Assembly: GCA_937942465.1 (NCBI GenBank)
Contig: CALDEO010000215.1
Coordinates: 1 to 6,942 of the forward strand
Direction: 5' to 3'
DNA from: an uncultured Saprospiraceae bacterium
Lineage (GTDB): Bacteria > Bacteroidota > Bacteroidia > Chitinophagales > Saprospiraceae
DNA length: 6,942 nt
Notes under the pieces: model-generated
Told to the model about the DNA's origin: nothing
The model's database searches: none
The model's input: the letters and a program-made list of their open reading frames with translations, nothing else
Made by a program: the position numbers and the translations under genes
In this document: positions 6,841-6,942 of the stretch, piece after piece
How the letters are laid out: each line of letters begins with the position of its first letter
Numbering within the stretch: position 1 is the stretch's first letter

Positions 6841-6942
6841 TCATTCCTTATTAAGAATGTATGCTTCTATTTTTTTGACAGCATGATGATATGATGCCTT
6901 GAGAGCTCCCTCTGATGTACCGAATACCTCAGACATTTCTCG
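6841..6942 (-). CDS. ECF RNA polymerase sigma factor, C-terminal end only
   Basis: The last 33 codons of a gene entering from the right edge, ending in TGA at 6841-6843. The residues match the end of sigma region 4.2, the helix-turn-helix that reads the -35 element: (R)-E-M-S-E-V-F-G-T-S-E-G-A-L-K, then A-S-Y-H-H-A-V-K-K-I. The pattern E-[VI]-x-G-x-S-E-G-A-[LV]-K-x-S-x-H-x-A is characteristic of ECF-type sigma-70 proteins in Bacteroidota. It is the first gene of the cassette with the membrane anti-sigma-like protein and the secreted helical protein. Its promoter, and so any autoregulation, lies outside the window. The ECF subgroup cannot be assigned from this fragment. Confidence 0.87.
   Translation of the reverse strand, partial: REMSEVFGTSEGALKASYHHAVKKIEAYILNKE

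Noticed and set aside
1..6942. CRISPR array, insertion sequence, tRNA or integrase signs
   Set aside because: No regularly spaced repeats, terminal inverted repeats with a transposase, cloverleaf or recombinase motif could be seen. All gene content is typical core or regulatory chromosome content.

Overview
The window looks like an ordinary chromosomal segment of a Bacteroidota bacterium, probably of the Saprospiria/Flavobacteriia type. The evidence is low GC, genes without clear Shine-Dalgarno sites, a near-leaderless start preceded by a TACCTTCG box (similar to the Bacteroidota -7 element TAnnTTTG), and protein families typical of that phylum. I cannot name the genus. No mobile element, CRISPR array, rRNA, tRNA or recognisable defence system is visible.

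Layout from left to right. (1) Positions 1-2498, minus strand: a lipoprotein M1-family zinc aminopeptidase, cut at its C-terminus by the window edge. (2) A 171-bp divergent intergenic region. (3) Positions 2670-3401, plus strand: an acyl-ACP thioesterase with two hot-dog domains. (4) A strong hairpin overlaps the thioesterase stop codon; its U-tract reads in the minus direction. To its right lie 255 bp of non-coding, hairpin-bearing sequence. (5) Positions 3684-5093 (or to 5183 if a GTG start is used), minus strand: a cytoplasmic TPR-repeat protein. (6) A 230-320 bp gap holding the terminator of the next operon. (7) Positions 5416-6942, minus strand: a three-gene envelope-sensing cassette. In transcription order it is the 3' end of an ECF sigma factor, a single-pass membrane protein of anti-sigma type, and a small secreted Spy/CpxP-like helical protein.

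The three genes of region 7 plausibly form one regulatory unit. The sigma factor would be held by the cytoplasmic part of the membrane protein, and the secreted helical protein would act as periplasmic chaperone or sensor. The periplasmic tail of the membrane protein has 20 acidic and no basic residues, while the predicted mature secreted protein is strongly basic, which suggests that they bind each other. The aminopeptidase, thioesterase and TPR protein show no clear functional tie to this cassette or to each other.

I see no convincing evidence of an entirely new system. The points most worth a second look are the charge-complementary sigma/anti-sigma/sensor cassette, a repeated acidic motif in the anti-sigma tail, the terminator built into the 3' end of the opposing gene, and a possibly structured long 3' UTR of the TPR gene.
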